A DNA stretch of 54,101 nucleotides, taken from contig DKOR01000028.1 of assembly GCA_002470825.1 (NCBI GenBank), positions 1 through 54,101 on the forward strand. Direction: 5' to 3'. The translations under genes were made by a program, and so were the position numbers. This document shows positions 27,944 to 37,217 of the stretch, piece by piece. The notes below the pieces were generated by a model. It made no database searches and had not been told where the DNA came from. It saw only the letters and a list, made by a program, of their open reading frames with translations. Positions within the stretch are counted from its first letter, which is position 1. Each line of letters opens with the position of its first letter. This DNA is from Thiotrichaceae bacterium UBA7357 (GTDB lineage Bacteria; Pseudomonadota; Gammaproteobacteria; Eutrophobiales; Eutrophobiaceae).

Positions 27944-28786
27944 TTAAAAGGCATCCTGCATAAATTGAGGCATAGCTGAACAAGCTTTATGAATATCCGC
28001 ATTGTAATACCTTGTATGAAACGGCTTATGTCTCGCCATCTGCTCACGGAAATCACCGAATTTTTGTCCTTTTCGTGCCATAGTTGCAGTCCACCAACCT
28101 GATGGGTAGGTTGCGGCAGGAAAATGAATGGTCTGTATTTCTTTGTAGTCTGCTTTACGCATTTCAGCACTTAGATCTTTTAATGCCACCATAGTCATTA
28201 ATGGCGACCCGCTTTGCGAAATAATCATTCCACCTTCACGTAGAGCATTTAAACAATCTCGATAAAAGGGTTCCCGAAATAAGTATTTCGCCTGTCCTAA
28301 TGGTTCGGTTATGTCAAGAATAATCACATCTAGCGATTCGGATTCCACTTTTCGCATATGTTCACTAGCGTCTACAAATAAAAAGGTCGCTCGAGAATCA
28401 TTATTCTTTTCACATAATTCAGGAAAATATTTTTCCGAGACGCGAGTGACTCGTTCGTCTGATTCGATCTGCACTACTTGCTTTACCGTATAGTGTTTCA
28501 ATACTTCTTTTAAAGTACCGCAATTACCGCCGCCTATGATTGCAATATCTTTTGGATTAGGGTGGTTAAATAATATCGGATGAGCCATCATCTCATTATA
28601 GATGAAGCTGTGGTGTGACGTCAGCACAGGTTCACCATCCAGTGTCATTAAACGACCAAATATTTCTGTCTCATAGACAGTTATATTTTGGTGAGGTGTT
28701 TTCTCTTCGTGCAGCTTGTGACTTACCTCCAGGTATAGCTTCATTACGCTAGCATTTTCTGAAAATTTTTCTTCACCCAGTGACAT
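27944..28786 (-). CDS. Spermidine synthase-like aminopropyltransferase with altered active site
   Basis: A 280-residue protein of the SpeE family over its whole length (HQNITVYE, FGRLMTLDG, FIYNEMMAH, RYYNADIHKA). Key positions differ from active enzymes. The dcSAM-binding GGGDG/GGGDC is GGGNC with N88, the GDG-type loop is VDASEHM, and the catalytic DxTDP is DITEP, keeping D158 but replacing the second Asp by E161. It may use another substrate or be losing function. ATG at 28786 chosen; a TTG one codon earlier has better spacing to GGAG. No speD is visible nearby. Confidence 0.8.
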   Translation of the reverse strand: MSLGEEKFSENASVMKLYLEVSHKLHEEKTPHQNITVYETEIFGRLMTLDGEPVLTSHHSFIYNEMMAHPILFNHPNPKDIAIIGGGNCGTLKEVLKHYTVKQVVQIESDERVTRVSEKYFPELCEKNNDSRATFLFVDASEHMRKVESESLDVIILDITEPLGQAKYLFREPFYRDCLNALREGGMIISQSGSPLMTMVALKDLSAEMRKADYKEIQTIHFPAATYPSGWWTATMARKGQKFGDFREQMARHKPFHTRYYNADIHKACSAMPQFMQDAF

Positions 28787-29082
28787 CAATATTTTTACTC
28801 CAGCATATTAATAAAAATCGCCGCATGATAACGAATTTTTGAATTAGATACGATACAAGAAATATACAAACTAAGCTTTTATAAAGCATTGTTACCCGTT
28901 GATTAGAAGAATAAAACAGTGTCGTTTATTGTCAGCCTAATTAATTACAAATGCTTTAGATATTTGCAGTTCTTTTTTTTCTTTTACTCTTCCAGATAGC
29001 GCTCTTTTTTAACTTTTTCAAATGACCTATTTCTTCCATTTACAATCAAAAAATAGGCTCTCTTACTTTTCGAGACTGCTGG

Positions 29083-29610
29083 TTAACAACTACTATAACT
29101 ATCTTTTAGAACTGAATAATGCTTAGCGGAATAACCTAGGAATGCACGTTCTTTATCCGTCAACTCACGAATACGCTTAACCGGACTACCGACATACAAA
29201 CAACCTGATTCAAGTTGTTTGCCGGGAGGCACCAGACTACCCGCACCAATGATCACATAATCATCCAAAATCGCACCATCCATAACCGTAGCTGACATAC
29301 CTATTAAGCACATATTACTAATACTACAAGCATGGAGTATTGCTTTATGACCGACCGTCACATCATCCCCAACCACAAGAGGAAACCCAGATGAAAATTC
29401 ACTTTCATGTGATTCATGCAAAATTGAACCGTCTTGTATATTGGTACGCGCACCAATGGTAATTGTATTAACATCACCACGAATTACACACATAGGCCAG
29501 ACTGAACTGTCTTTCCCTATAGTCACGTCACCTATTACTACAGCAGTTTCATCAACGTATGCAGTTTTGTGAATTTTCGGCGTGATACCTCTATGTCTTC
29601 TTATAGTCAT
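29083..29610 (-). CDS. Gamma-carbonic anhydrase-like hexapeptide protein (YrdA family)
   Basis: Left-handed beta-helix protein of 175 residues. Hexapeptide repeats run from about residue 15 to 140, with the histidines expected for metal binding (H70-region SILHESHESEF, and VTVGHKAILHAC). C-terminal GCLYVGSPVKRIRELT is a YrdA/CaiE-type signature. Enzymatic carbonic anhydrase activity is often not shown for this branch. It stands alone between the spermidine-synthase-like gene and the lipoprotein gene. Confidence 0.88.
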   Translation of the reverse strand: MTIRRHRGITPKIHKTAYVDETAVVIGDVTIGKDSSVWPMCVIRGDVNTITIGARTNIQDGSILHESHESEFSSGFPLVVGDDVTVGHKAILHACSISNMCLIGMSATVMDGAILDDYVIIGAGSLVPPGKQLESGCLYVGSPVKRIRELTDKERAFLGYSAKHYSVLKDSYSSC

Positions 29611-29953
29611 TATAATAGCGCATTGTAAAAGGTTGAAGTACCACTGTCGTAATCAATCTTGTGGTAGAAGCACTTGAGCCAAAATAGATTACCCATGTGG
29701 TTTTAACCTCAGCATTATTAGAATAATAATGACCACATATCCAATACCATAACCCTTCTATCAGAATAGTCCGGAGTATTATGAGCTGAGAAGACCTTAA
29801 CTCTCTTTATAGCCTGTACTGACCAAAATGTGGATAAATATGCTCATAGCACATTAAACTCACTATGTAGTGGCGGAGTGCTATTAAAATAAAACATCAA
29901 CAAATGAAATTTCAAATTCTTTCACAAGAAGACTCAATTCAAATTTCTTTCGC
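29611..29953. other. AT-rich spacer with one perfect DnaA box
   Basis: A 343-base spacer between two minus-strand genes. It contains TGTGGATAA at 29829-29837, the complement of a perfect DnaA box TTATCCACA. No second box or AT-rich unwinding cluster accompanies it, so it is not called an origin. Minus-strand frames are open for some 60 codons here but match nothing recognised. Confidence 0.4.
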
Positions 29954-30184
29954 TTAGTTATAAGGCCAATTTGCGTATATTTCATCTTGATAAGTAACAC
30001 CGTCAACTTTTTCAATATTTAATGATGAAAAAATATCATCTACACTGTCTACCGGCGTAGTGACGGAATCATTGGGCGCTGCGGCAGTAACATTTGTAGA
30101 TGATGCAGCTTTATCATCACCACAAGCAATTAATCCTAGACCCACTATAATCCCCAAACTTGTATTTCTAATAACAGAAAACAT
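29954..30184 (-). CDS. Small lipoprotein of unknown function
   Basis: A 76-residue protein with a lipoprotein signal peptide and lipobox LIAC (acylated cysteine C21) followed by GDD, then a low-complexity A/S/T/D-rich linker (about 25-50) and a short C-terminal segment ending in EIYANWPYN. AGGAG precedes the ATG at 30184. The Asp residues after the cysteine (C-G-D-D) do not place Asp at +2, so by the E. coli rule outer-membrane sorting is expected. No family is recognised. Confidence 0.65.
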   Translation of the reverse strand: MFSVIRNTSLGIIVGLGLIACGDDKAASSTNVTAAAPNDSVTTPVDSVDDIFSSLNIEKVDGVTYQDEIYANWPYN

Positions 30185-30434
30185 AGCCCCACTCTCCTAT
30201 AAATTAAATGTAATTAACATGCACATACTATAGTGTTCGTGAGATAAAATAAAATCATGTAAAAATCTATTTTTTGTCAAAAAGTTAATTATGCATTTGT
30301 ATGATAAATGCCTTTAGGTACACGAACTAATTAAATATGTTCACATATAAATCAAAAGTTTAGACGCTAAGCTGTAAATATCTAAAAAATAACGATAATT
30401 AAGAAGTTATACAACTTTTCAAGAGGAGTGATTT

Positions 30435-31301
30435 ATGAAGGCTGGAATTGTTGGTCTAGGTGCAATGGGTAGCAATATGGCAAGAAATCTCGCTAGGGCA
30501 GGTCATTTAGCAACAGTTTATAATCGCACGTTGTCGATAGCCGAATCTATGGCAAATGAATGCGGCTGTTCAATTTCGATGTCACTTCCCGATTTAGCAA
30601 AACAATGCGAGATCGTTATTATATGCGTTTCATGCGATGCAATTGTAATAGGAATCATTAATGCAATTAAAACAAGTATTAATACGAATACTATTGTTGT
30701 CGATACCTCTACAGTGAGTTCCAAAACAGCGAAACAGGCGGCATCAATATTAAAGGAATATGATTCATATTTTCTCGATTGTCCTGTTTCGGGTGGTGTT
30801 GAAGGTGCGAAAAATGGCTCGTTGGTAATGATGGTCGGGGGTGATGAGACTATTTTAGACATAGCACGAGATGCCCTTGAATCCATAGCAAGTAAAATCA
30901 TTTACATTGGCCCTACCGGAGCAGGCCAAGCTACTAAAGCTGTAAACCAAATCATGGCTGCGGGGATTAATCAAGCGGTCACCGAAGCGCTGGCATTTGG
31001 TAAAGCAATGGATTTGCCCATGGATAAAGTTATAGATGTAATATCCAAGGGAGCAGCTGGCTGTTGGTTTTTAGAACATCGTGGCAAAACTATGCTAGCT
31101 GAAAGCTATGAACCCGGTTTTAAAATAGCTTTGCACCATAAAGATCTTTTAATTTGTCAGTCAATGACTCGAGAGAGCAATAATAATAACTTGCCTATCA
31201 TCGAGATGACCCTGTTACATTATCGACGCTTGATAGATGAGGGATTTGGCGACGAGGATATTTCAGCGTTGTTTCGACTGAAACAGGAAAAGTTAAGTTA
31301 A
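30435..31301 (+). CDS. NAD(P)-dependent 3-hydroxyisobutyrate dehydrogenase family protein
   Basis: Beta-hydroxyacid dehydrogenase of 288 residues. Rossmann start AGIVGLGAMGSNMARNLARAG, the substrate-binding DTSTVS, DCPVSGG, and the catalytic-lysine region GAGQATKAVNQIMAAGI. Relatives reduce or oxidise 3-hydroxyisobutyrate, tartronate semialdehyde or succinic semialdehyde; the substrate cannot be fixed here. GAGGAG lies eight bases before the ATG. It stands alone, with no valine-degradation or glyoxylate genes beside it. Confidence 0.88.
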   Translation: MKAGIVGLGAMGSNMARNLARAGHLATVYNRTLSIAESMANECGCSISMSLPDLAKQCEIVIICVSCDAIVIGIINAIKTSINTNTIVVDTSTVSSKTAKQAASILKEYDSYFLDCPVSGGVEGAKNGSLVMMVGGDETILDIARDALESIASKIIYIGPTGAGQATKAVNQIMAAGINQAVTEALAFGKAMDLPMDKVIDVISKGAAGCWFLEHRGKTMLAESYEPGFKIALHHKDLLICQSMTRESNNNNLPIIEMTLLHYRRLIDEGFGDEDISALFRLKQEKLS

Positions 31302-31527
31302 TTTTGTCTCTGATCCTAAATTTAAGGAACTGTACTTTCAGTTTGCTGTCTATTTAAAAAATTGACGATTTCTTATTTTTATGCACAATGTAGCTCCTCA
31401 GAAAGTTAGGTGTGCTGGGTTTTTACATCAAAGAAAATTATAGAAGTAAGTTCTGAGTTAAATATTTGGCTATGAAAGCCACACGTAAAATAATAGACGT
31501 TATTAGAAGGTGCCTAAGTAAATAATC

Positions 31528-32283
31528 ATGCCTGTAACGATAAAAGTGAAATCGTTGAATAAATCATTCGGCCCAATAAATGCGGTGCGAGGAGTATCGT
31601 TTGAGGTAAATCATGGTGAAGTTTTAGGATTTCTTGGGCCCAACGGCGCCGGCAAATCTACTACAATGAAAATGATTACCGGGTTTCTTGAGCCTACTAG
31701 CGGGACGGTTGAAGTAAATGGTTTTGATGTATTGGATAACCCTATTGAGGTTAAGCGTTCTGTAGGCTACTTACCTGAGGGAGCCCCTGCTTATGGCGAG
31801 ATGACCGTCAAGAGTTTTCTTAATTTTATTGCAGATGTTCGTCAATTAACTGGTAGCCATCGGCAAAAACGCATAGACGAAGTTGTTGACATAATTAATA
31901 TAAAACATGTTATAGATCAAAGTATAGAAACACTATCAAAGGGCTTTAAACGCCGTGTCGGTATTGCTCAAGCTATTCTTCATGACCCTAGCGTATTAAT
32001 CCTTGATGAACCTACTGATGGCCTTGACCCAAATCAAAAACATGAAGTTCGAAATTTGATTACAGAAATGTCAGAAGATAAAGCTATCGTGATTTCCACA
32101 CACATTCTTGAAGAAGTTGATGCTGTTTGCTCACGCGCAATTATAATTTCCTCCGGCGTGCTAATGTTCGATGGCACACCCACAGAATTAATCGCAAAAT
32201 CAGATCGTAGTGATATTGATCACGCCTTTCGTATTATTACAACACCCACCGTAAATGGAAAGCGGGAGACATCAGCACAATGA
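31528..32283 (+). CDS. ABC transporter ATP-binding protein (Gld/CcmA type)
   Basis: The 251-residue ATPase has Walker A GPNGAGKS, Walker B VLILDEPTDGLDP and H-loop STHILEEVD. The signature motif is LSKGFKRRVG rather than LSGGQ, which is common in this COG1131 branch. First gene of a four-gene run with the ABC-2 permease, the GldG-like protein and a DUF4340 protein; its stop overlaps the permease start by four bases. AGAAGG lies upstream of the ATG. The exported substrate of such clusters is unknown. Confidence 0.93.
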   Translation: MPVTIKVKSLNKSFGPINAVRGVSFEVNHGEVLGFLGPNGAGKSTTMKMITGFLEPTSGTVEVNGFDVLDNPIEVKRSVGYLPEGAPAYGEMTVKSFLNFIADVRQLTGSHRQKRIDEVVDIINIKHVIDQSIETLSKGFKRRVGIAQAILHDPSVLILDEPTDGLDPNQKHEVRNLITEMSEDKAIVISTHILEEVDAVCSRAIIISSGVLMFDGTPTELIAKSDRSDIDHAFRIITTPTVNGKRETSAQ

Positions 32284-33014
32284 GCCCATTATATTCTATT
32301 TACAAGCGTGAATTCACCAGCTACTTTGTGACACCTGTCGCTTATGTTTTTATTGTGATATTTTTATTTCTGACAGGTGTTTTTGCTTTTTACATTGGTG
32401 CTTTTTTTGAAACAAATCAGGCTGACTTAGAACCTTTTTTTCGATTTCATCCGTGGCTTTATTTATTTTTAATACCCGCCATATCTATGCGTCTTTGGTC
32501 CGACGAGCGTAAAAGTGGCACAATTGAATTATTGATGACTCTTCCAGTGTCAATTACTGATGCTGTCATTGGTAAGTACATGGCAGCTTGGAGCTTTACT
32601 GCTGTTGCCCTAGCATTAACTTTTCCAATGTGGATTACCGTCAATTATCTTGGTAACCCTGACAATACCGTTATTCTCGCAAGTTACATAGGTAGCTTAA
32701 TTATGGCCGGTGGCTTTCTTGCTATTGGTTCATGCATCTCGGCATTTACTAAGAGTCAAGTGATCGCATTTGTTATCAGTGTTGTAATTTGCTTTATGTT
32801 CATACTTAGTGGCTTTCCAATGGTGTTGGATATATTTCAGAGTTGGGCGCCACAAGCAGTATTAGATGCGATCGCATCATTTAGTTTTTTAACTCATTTC
32901 ACATCCATTAAGAAAGGTGTTATTGACATTCGTGATGTAATTTATTTTAGCGCATTAATCATATTTTGGTTATATGTAAACGTTGTCGTTATAGAAGCAA
33001 AGAAGGCTAGTTAA
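32280..33014 (+). CDS. ABC-2 type permease (GldF-like)
   Basis: A 244-residue permease with about six membrane helices. The N-terminal YKREFTSYFVTPVAYVFI and RLWSDERKSGTIELLMTLPV are hallmarks of the COG1277 permeases that pair with GldA-like ATPases. It overlaps the ATPase gene by ATGA and is followed after two bases by the GldG-like gene, so the genes are one translationally coupled unit. Confidence 0.9.
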   Translation: MSPLYSIYKREFTSYFVTPVAYVFIVIFLFLTGVFAFYIGAFFETNQADLEPFFRFHPWLYLFLIPAISMRLWSDERKSGTIELLMTLPVSITDAVIGKYMAAWSFTAVALALTFPMWITVNYLGNPDNTVILASYIGSLIMAGGFLAIGSCISAFTKSQVIAFVISVVICFMFILSGFPMVLDIFQSWAPQAVLDAIASFSFLTHFTSIKKGVIDIRDVIYFSALIIFWLYVNVVVIEAKKAS

Positions 33015-33016
33015 TC

Positions 33017-34906
33017 ATGAAGGTCTCAGTAAAAAGTAAATTCGTTTCAGGCACAGGCTTGATATTAGCAACTTGTTTATTTGTCGCTACAATTATATTA
33101 GCAAATACTGCGCTAACTACATTACGTATTGATCTAACAGAAAATAAGTTATTTACTCTCTCCACAGGCACAAAAAACATACTCCAGAACTTAGAAGAAC
33201 CCGTTCAGCTTGATTTTTATTTTTCACAAAAGGCAATGAGTGATTTCCCGTTATTAGTTAATTATGGTGCTCGTGTAAGAGATATGCTTGAAGAATTTGC
33301 TACACATGCAAATGACAAGTTAATTCTTAATATTATTGAACCAGACACTTTTTCTGAGGCTGAGGATCAGGCCGTAGCAAGCGGGTTACGAACTGTTTCT
33401 GCTAACTCTGCCGGTGATAGAGCATATTTTGGTATTGTCGGCACCAATTCGACCGATGATGAAAAAGTTATTCCTTTTTTCCAAACTAATCGAGAATCCG
33501 CTCTTGAGTATGATATAACCAAGATGATTTTTGACTTGGCTTTTCCAGAGAAGCGCAAGGTTGGTCTTGTGTCTCAATTGCCCATAATGGCAACCACCGG
33601 TGACCCAGATGGACGCGATTGGACCATCATCAGTGCATTGCAAGATTCTTTTGAAGTACACAATCTGACTCAGAACCCAGACACGCTCGTTGAGAATATC
33701 GATGTAGATAACATTGATGTGTTAATGCTGGTTCACCCTAAAAAACTTGACAACGATACCCTTTACGCAATTGATCAATACCTGTTGCGCGGCGGTAAAG
33801 CGATAATTTTTATAGACCCTCTTGCTGAACTTGATCGAACACGTCCTAATCCGAGCAATCCAAACGTAGTGCCAGACCTTCACTCATATTTACCAGAGTT
33901 ACTTGGACTTTGGGGATTGGAAATGAGCAAAGATAAAATTGTTGGTGATATCAATGCAGCTATGCGTGTGCAATCAGATGATGCGCGTAGCCCTCAGGGT
34001 GTAGATTACCTACCATGGTTAAGAATGACAGAAAGTAATTTCAATTCAGACGATTTTTCTACCAGTGAATTGAACTTAGTTCACATGGGAACCGTGGGCT
34101 CTTTGGAGTCTGTCGCTGATAAAGGATTGACTATTATCCCATTGATAGAAACATCTGAGCAATCAACAAAACTTGAACGTGACTTAATCCTGTTCCAACG
34201 CGACCCTAATGTCATTATGAGTAACTTTAAATCAGAAAACAGGAAAATGCTTATAGCTGCAAGAATCAGCGGAAAGGCAGAAAGTTACTTTCCAGATGGG
34301 AAACCTACGGAAGATGCGGAAGCAGAAAAAATTATAGACTCCAAATTTGTTAATGAAGGTGAACTAAATCTTATTTTAATAGCTGATACAGACATAATGG
34401 CAGACCATTTCTGGATTAGGTCACAAGAAATGTTTGGCGTCGCGGTTCCACAACCAATCGCTAATAATGGTGATTTCATCATGAATAGCATTGAAAATCT
34501 TTCAGGTAATTCTGATCTAATCAGTCTACGGGGCCGTGAAAAATATTCCCGTTCATTTGAAATGGTAGACCAAATTCGTAGGGAAGCAGAAGCTGAATTT
34601 CGTGAACGTGAAACGGAGTTACAAACAAGCCTGGAAGAAACAGAAAAAAAAATACGACAATTGCAACAAGATCAAGGCAGTGAAAAATCTTACCTATTGA
34701 ACAATGAATTGTCAGCAGAGATTGAGAAATTTAGAAGTGAACGACTAGCAACGAGAAAAGAACTACGCGGCGTTCAACACGAACTTAAAAAGAATATTGA
34801 AAAGCTAGGTGCGCAATTGCGCTTTATAAATATCGGATTAATCCCATTATTGATAACATTAATGGCCTTATTCATCGGAATCTATCGAGTAAACAGAAGA
34901 ACATAA
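33017..34906 (+). CDS. GldG family ABC transporter auxiliary protein
   Basis: A 629-residue protein with an N-terminal membrane helix (about 10-30), a large extracytoplasmic domain beginning with the family sequence IDLTENKLFTLSTGTKNIL, a coiled coil (about 520-600) and a C-terminal helix (about 605-625). This is the COG3225/ABC_transp_aux arrangement. In Bacteroidetes GldG belongs with GldA/GldF to the gliding ABC complex; in proteobacteria the same cluster occurs without gliding genes and its role is not known. Confidence 0.88.
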   Translation: MKVSVKSKFVSGTGLILATCLFVATIILANTALTTLRIDLTENKLFTLSTGTKNILQNLEEPVQLDFYFSQKAMSDFPLLVNYGARVRDMLEEFATHANDKLILNIIEPDTFSEAEDQAVASGLRTVSANSAGDRAYFGIVGTNSTDDEKVIPFFQTNRESALEYDITKMIFDLAFPEKRKVGLVSQLPIMATTGDPDGRDWTIISALQDSFEVHNLTQNPDTLVENIDVDNIDVLMLVHPKKLDNDTLYAIDQYLLRGGKAIIFIDPLAELDRTRPNPSNPNVVPDLHSYLPELLGLWGLEMSKDKIVGDINAAMRVQSDDARSPQGVDYLPWLRMTESNFNSDDFSTSELNLVHMGTVGSLESVADKGLTIIPLIETSEQSTKLERDLILFQRDPNVIMSNFKSENRKMLIAARISGKAESYFPDGKPTEDAEAEKIIDSKFVNEGELNLILIADTDIMADHFWIRSQEMFGVAVPQPIANNGDFIMNSIENLSGNSDLISLRGREKYSRSFEMVDQIRREAEAEFRERETELQTSLEETEKKIRQLQQDQGSEKSYLLNNELSAEIEKFRSERLATRKELRGVQHELKKNIEKLGAQLRFINIGLIPLLITLMALFIGIYRVNRRT

Positions 34907-34919
34907 ACAAACTATATCT

Positions 34920-35993
34920 ATGTTTAAAAATAAACTTATCATACTCACACTGATTACTATTGCAGTTATAATTGCCGCATCAGTGTTTGTGAAACTTCGC
35001 GCACCTCAATCTGAGAAAGAGAAAGCTGCGTTCTTTCCGGGCCTATCTTCTGAAATAGAGGCGATAAATCATATAACAATTAAAGGCTATGCTGGCGTAG
35101 TCAATCTCTCGCGTGTAAATGACTCATGGGTGATTGATGAATTTGATGGCTATCCTGCATTGCCAGACAAAGTAAAGAGTACTGTGCTTGGCGCAGCTGA
35201 TTTGAAGATTAATGCGCCGAAAACAAAACTACCGAGACTATATAACCGTCTTGGTGTAGAGGGACCGGAAGTCGAAGACTCAACCTCTTTATTACTGTTA
35301 TTTAAAGATGCTGATAAGAATAGTATTGTCGAGATGATTGTAGGCAAGCTACGCCTCAGTAGCGCGTCACAAAGCACCCCTGGTTTATATATTCGCAAAC
35401 CTAACGACCAACAATCTTATTTGGTTGATGGTGTTGTCGACATCACTTCTTCCAAGACCGACTGGATAGAGCGGTCTCTATTCGACATACCAACTGAAGC
35501 AATTCGGGCTGTTCGTGTTGAACATGCAGATGGCGATACCTATACTCTGTTTAAAAACGAGAAGGGACAGGAACGATTTAGTCTTGAAAACCTTCCATCT
35601 AACAAAAAACTAGCCTCTGAACTTATCATATCTCGCTATGCAAGTATCTTACAGGATATTCAGATTAATGGTGCTCGGTCAAAAGAAACGCTGGAAAAAC
35701 ACGATGATAGTATAAATGTCTTAATACATACTTTCGAGGGTATGGTAATCGAACTTGTTGCATTTGAACATGATGACACACCTTACGGTTCGTTTGAATT
35801 CAGATTTGATGAAAGCCTGCTTATGAATAATGAAGATCAAGAAAAAATTGACGGTATAAAAGCTTTTGTTTCGAATATGAACGCACAAACAATGAATTGG
35901 TGGTACGAGATCCCTCCTTTTAAATATGATGTCATCAAGAAGCGCTCCGATAGCATCATGCGTAACGACAAGACTTCTACAAAATCAGAGTAG
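34920..35993 (+). CDS. DUF4340 domain-containing protein
   Basis: A 357-residue protein with an N-terminal signal anchor (about 5-25) and an extracytoplasmic region typical of DUF4340. Visible pieces include SRVNDSWVIDE, GYPALPDKVKS and the middle RSLFDIPTEAIRAVRVEH. It starts 13 bases after the GldG-like gene and closes the cluster. Function is unknown; presence in the operon suggests it is part of the same envelope complex. Confidence 0.85.
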   Translation: MFKNKLIILTLITIAVIIAASVFVKLRAPQSEKEKAAFFPGLSSEIEAINHITIKGYAGVVNLSRVNDSWVIDEFDGYPALPDKVKSTVLGAADLKINAPKTKLPRLYNRLGVEGPEVEDSTSLLLLFKDADKNSIVEMIVGKLRLSSASQSTPGLYIRKPNDQQSYLVDGVVDITSSKTDWIERSLFDIPTEAIRAVRVEHADGDTYTLFKNEKGQERFSLENLPSNKKLASELIISRYASILQDIQINGARSKETLEKHDDSINVLIHTFEGMVIELVAFEHDDTPYGSFEFRFDESLLMNNEDQEKIDGIKAFVSNMNAQTMNWWYEIPPFKYDVIKKRSDSIMRNDKTSTKSE

Positions 35994-36282
35994 CCCAGAA
36001 AGTCTGGTAGAATATCTGATATTTTCCCCCAACCTATATCTAAACTGTCTATTCTAGATTGGCTACAATAATAGCCGTTTGCATCATCACAATTATAATG
36101 TGCTCTCTTGCTCTCAGAATATCACTACATACCAAATTGCTGTCTTATTTACTTTTAATATCCTTAATGAATTTATTAATATTAAGACCCACCATCCATT
36201 GATTTCTGTTTGTTCAAAATCACTTAATACACATCATCGGTTACTCACGCTATAATCTTGGCTTCTAAAATGGTTGAAATTG

Positions 36283-37200
36283 ATGGCACAAGATAATAAA
36301 CAAATTAAAGATTCCGGATCACAATTGAGCTTCCAACAACTGATCTTCAAATTACAACAATACTGGTCTGATCTTGGTTGCGTAATAATGCAGCCCTATG
36401 ACATGGAAATGGGTGCAGGAACCTTCCATCCGGCCACGTTTCTGCGTGCTATTGGTCCTGAACCTTGGTGCGCGGCCTATGTTCAGCCCTCTCGACGTCC
36501 TACAGATGGGCGCTATGGTGAAAACCCAAATCGTCTTCAGCACTATTATCAATTCCAGGTTCTACTTAAGCCTTCGCCAGATGATATCCAACAGTTTTAT
36601 CTGAGTTCACTCAAGGCAATCGGTATTGATTCAGCGGTGCATGACATCCGTTTCGTAGAGGATAACTGGGAATCGCCAACACTTGGAGCATGGGGTCTTG
36701 GTTGGGAGGTCTGGTTAAATGGGATGGAAATCAGTCAATTCACTTATTTCCAGCAGGTCGGTGGCCTAGATTGTAAACCGGTAACAGGTGAAATGACATA
36801 TGGTCTTGAACGTATCGCGATGTGTTTACAAGATTGTGACAATGTCTTTGACCTTATTTGGGCAGAAGGTACCGGGCATAGAGTGACCTATGGTGATATT
36901 TATCATCAAAATGAAGTAGAGATGTCGCGTTATAATTTTGAACAAGCCAATACTACGGCATTATTTAACTGGTTTGATAATTATGAACAGGAATCTCAAG
37001 TTCTTGTTGAAGCAAGTCTGCCAATACCAGCATATGAGATGACCATGAAGGCATCACATACGTTTAATTTACTCGATGCTCGCGGCGCTATTTCGGTCAC
37101 AGAAAGACAACGCTATATTCTACGCGTCAGAACACTCGCACGAGCTGTTGCAAAGGCTTACTATGATAGTCGTGAATCATTAGGCTTTCCAATAATGTAA
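36283..37200 (+). CDS. glyQ: Glycine--tRNA ligase alpha subunit
   Basis: Catalytic subunit of the tetrameric bacterial GlyRS. The sequence PSRRPTDGRYGENPNRLQ, RFVEDNWESPTLGAWGLGWE and GLDCKPVTGEMTYGLERIA is diagnostic. The frame is open to a TTG at 36274; the ATG at 36283 (305 residues) matches the family length better. A TATAAT at 36251-36256 may be its -10 element. The 280-base spacer before it (35994-36273) shows nothing else recognisable. First of glyQ-glyS-gmhB-plsC. Confidence 0.97.
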   Translation: MAQDNKQIKDSGSQLSFQQLIFKLQQYWSDLGCVIMQPYDMEMGAGTFHPATFLRAIGPEPWCAAYVQPSRRPTDGRYGENPNRLQHYYQFQVLLKPSPDDIQQFYLSSLKAIGIDSAVHDIRFVEDNWESPTLGAWGLGWEVWLNGMEISQFTYFQQVGGLDCKPVTGEMTYGLERIAMCLQDCDNVFDLIWAEGTGHRVTYGDIYHQNEVEMSRYNFEQANTTALFNWFDNYEQESQVLVEASLPIPAYEMTMKASHTFNLLDARGAISVTERQRYILRVRTLARAVAKAYYDSRESLGFPIM

Positions 37201-37217
37201 AAATATTAAAATAAACA

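Noticed and set aside
28988..29085. Open frame of about 31 codons in phase after the gamma-carbonic anhydrase stop (minus strand)
   Set aside because: The anhydrase already has normal family length and the extra stretch matches nothing; open frames of this size are common in AT-rich spacers.
29829..29837. Perfect DnaA box TTATCCACA (minus strand), possible origin
   Set aside because: Only one box in the spacer and no dnaA, no cluster and no unwinding element; one perfect 9-mer in 54 kb is unremarkable.
31472..31525. 17-codon frame ending just before the ABC ATPase start, possible leader peptide
   Set aside because: No ribosome-binding site of its own, no attenuator structure and no codon bias suggesting regulation.
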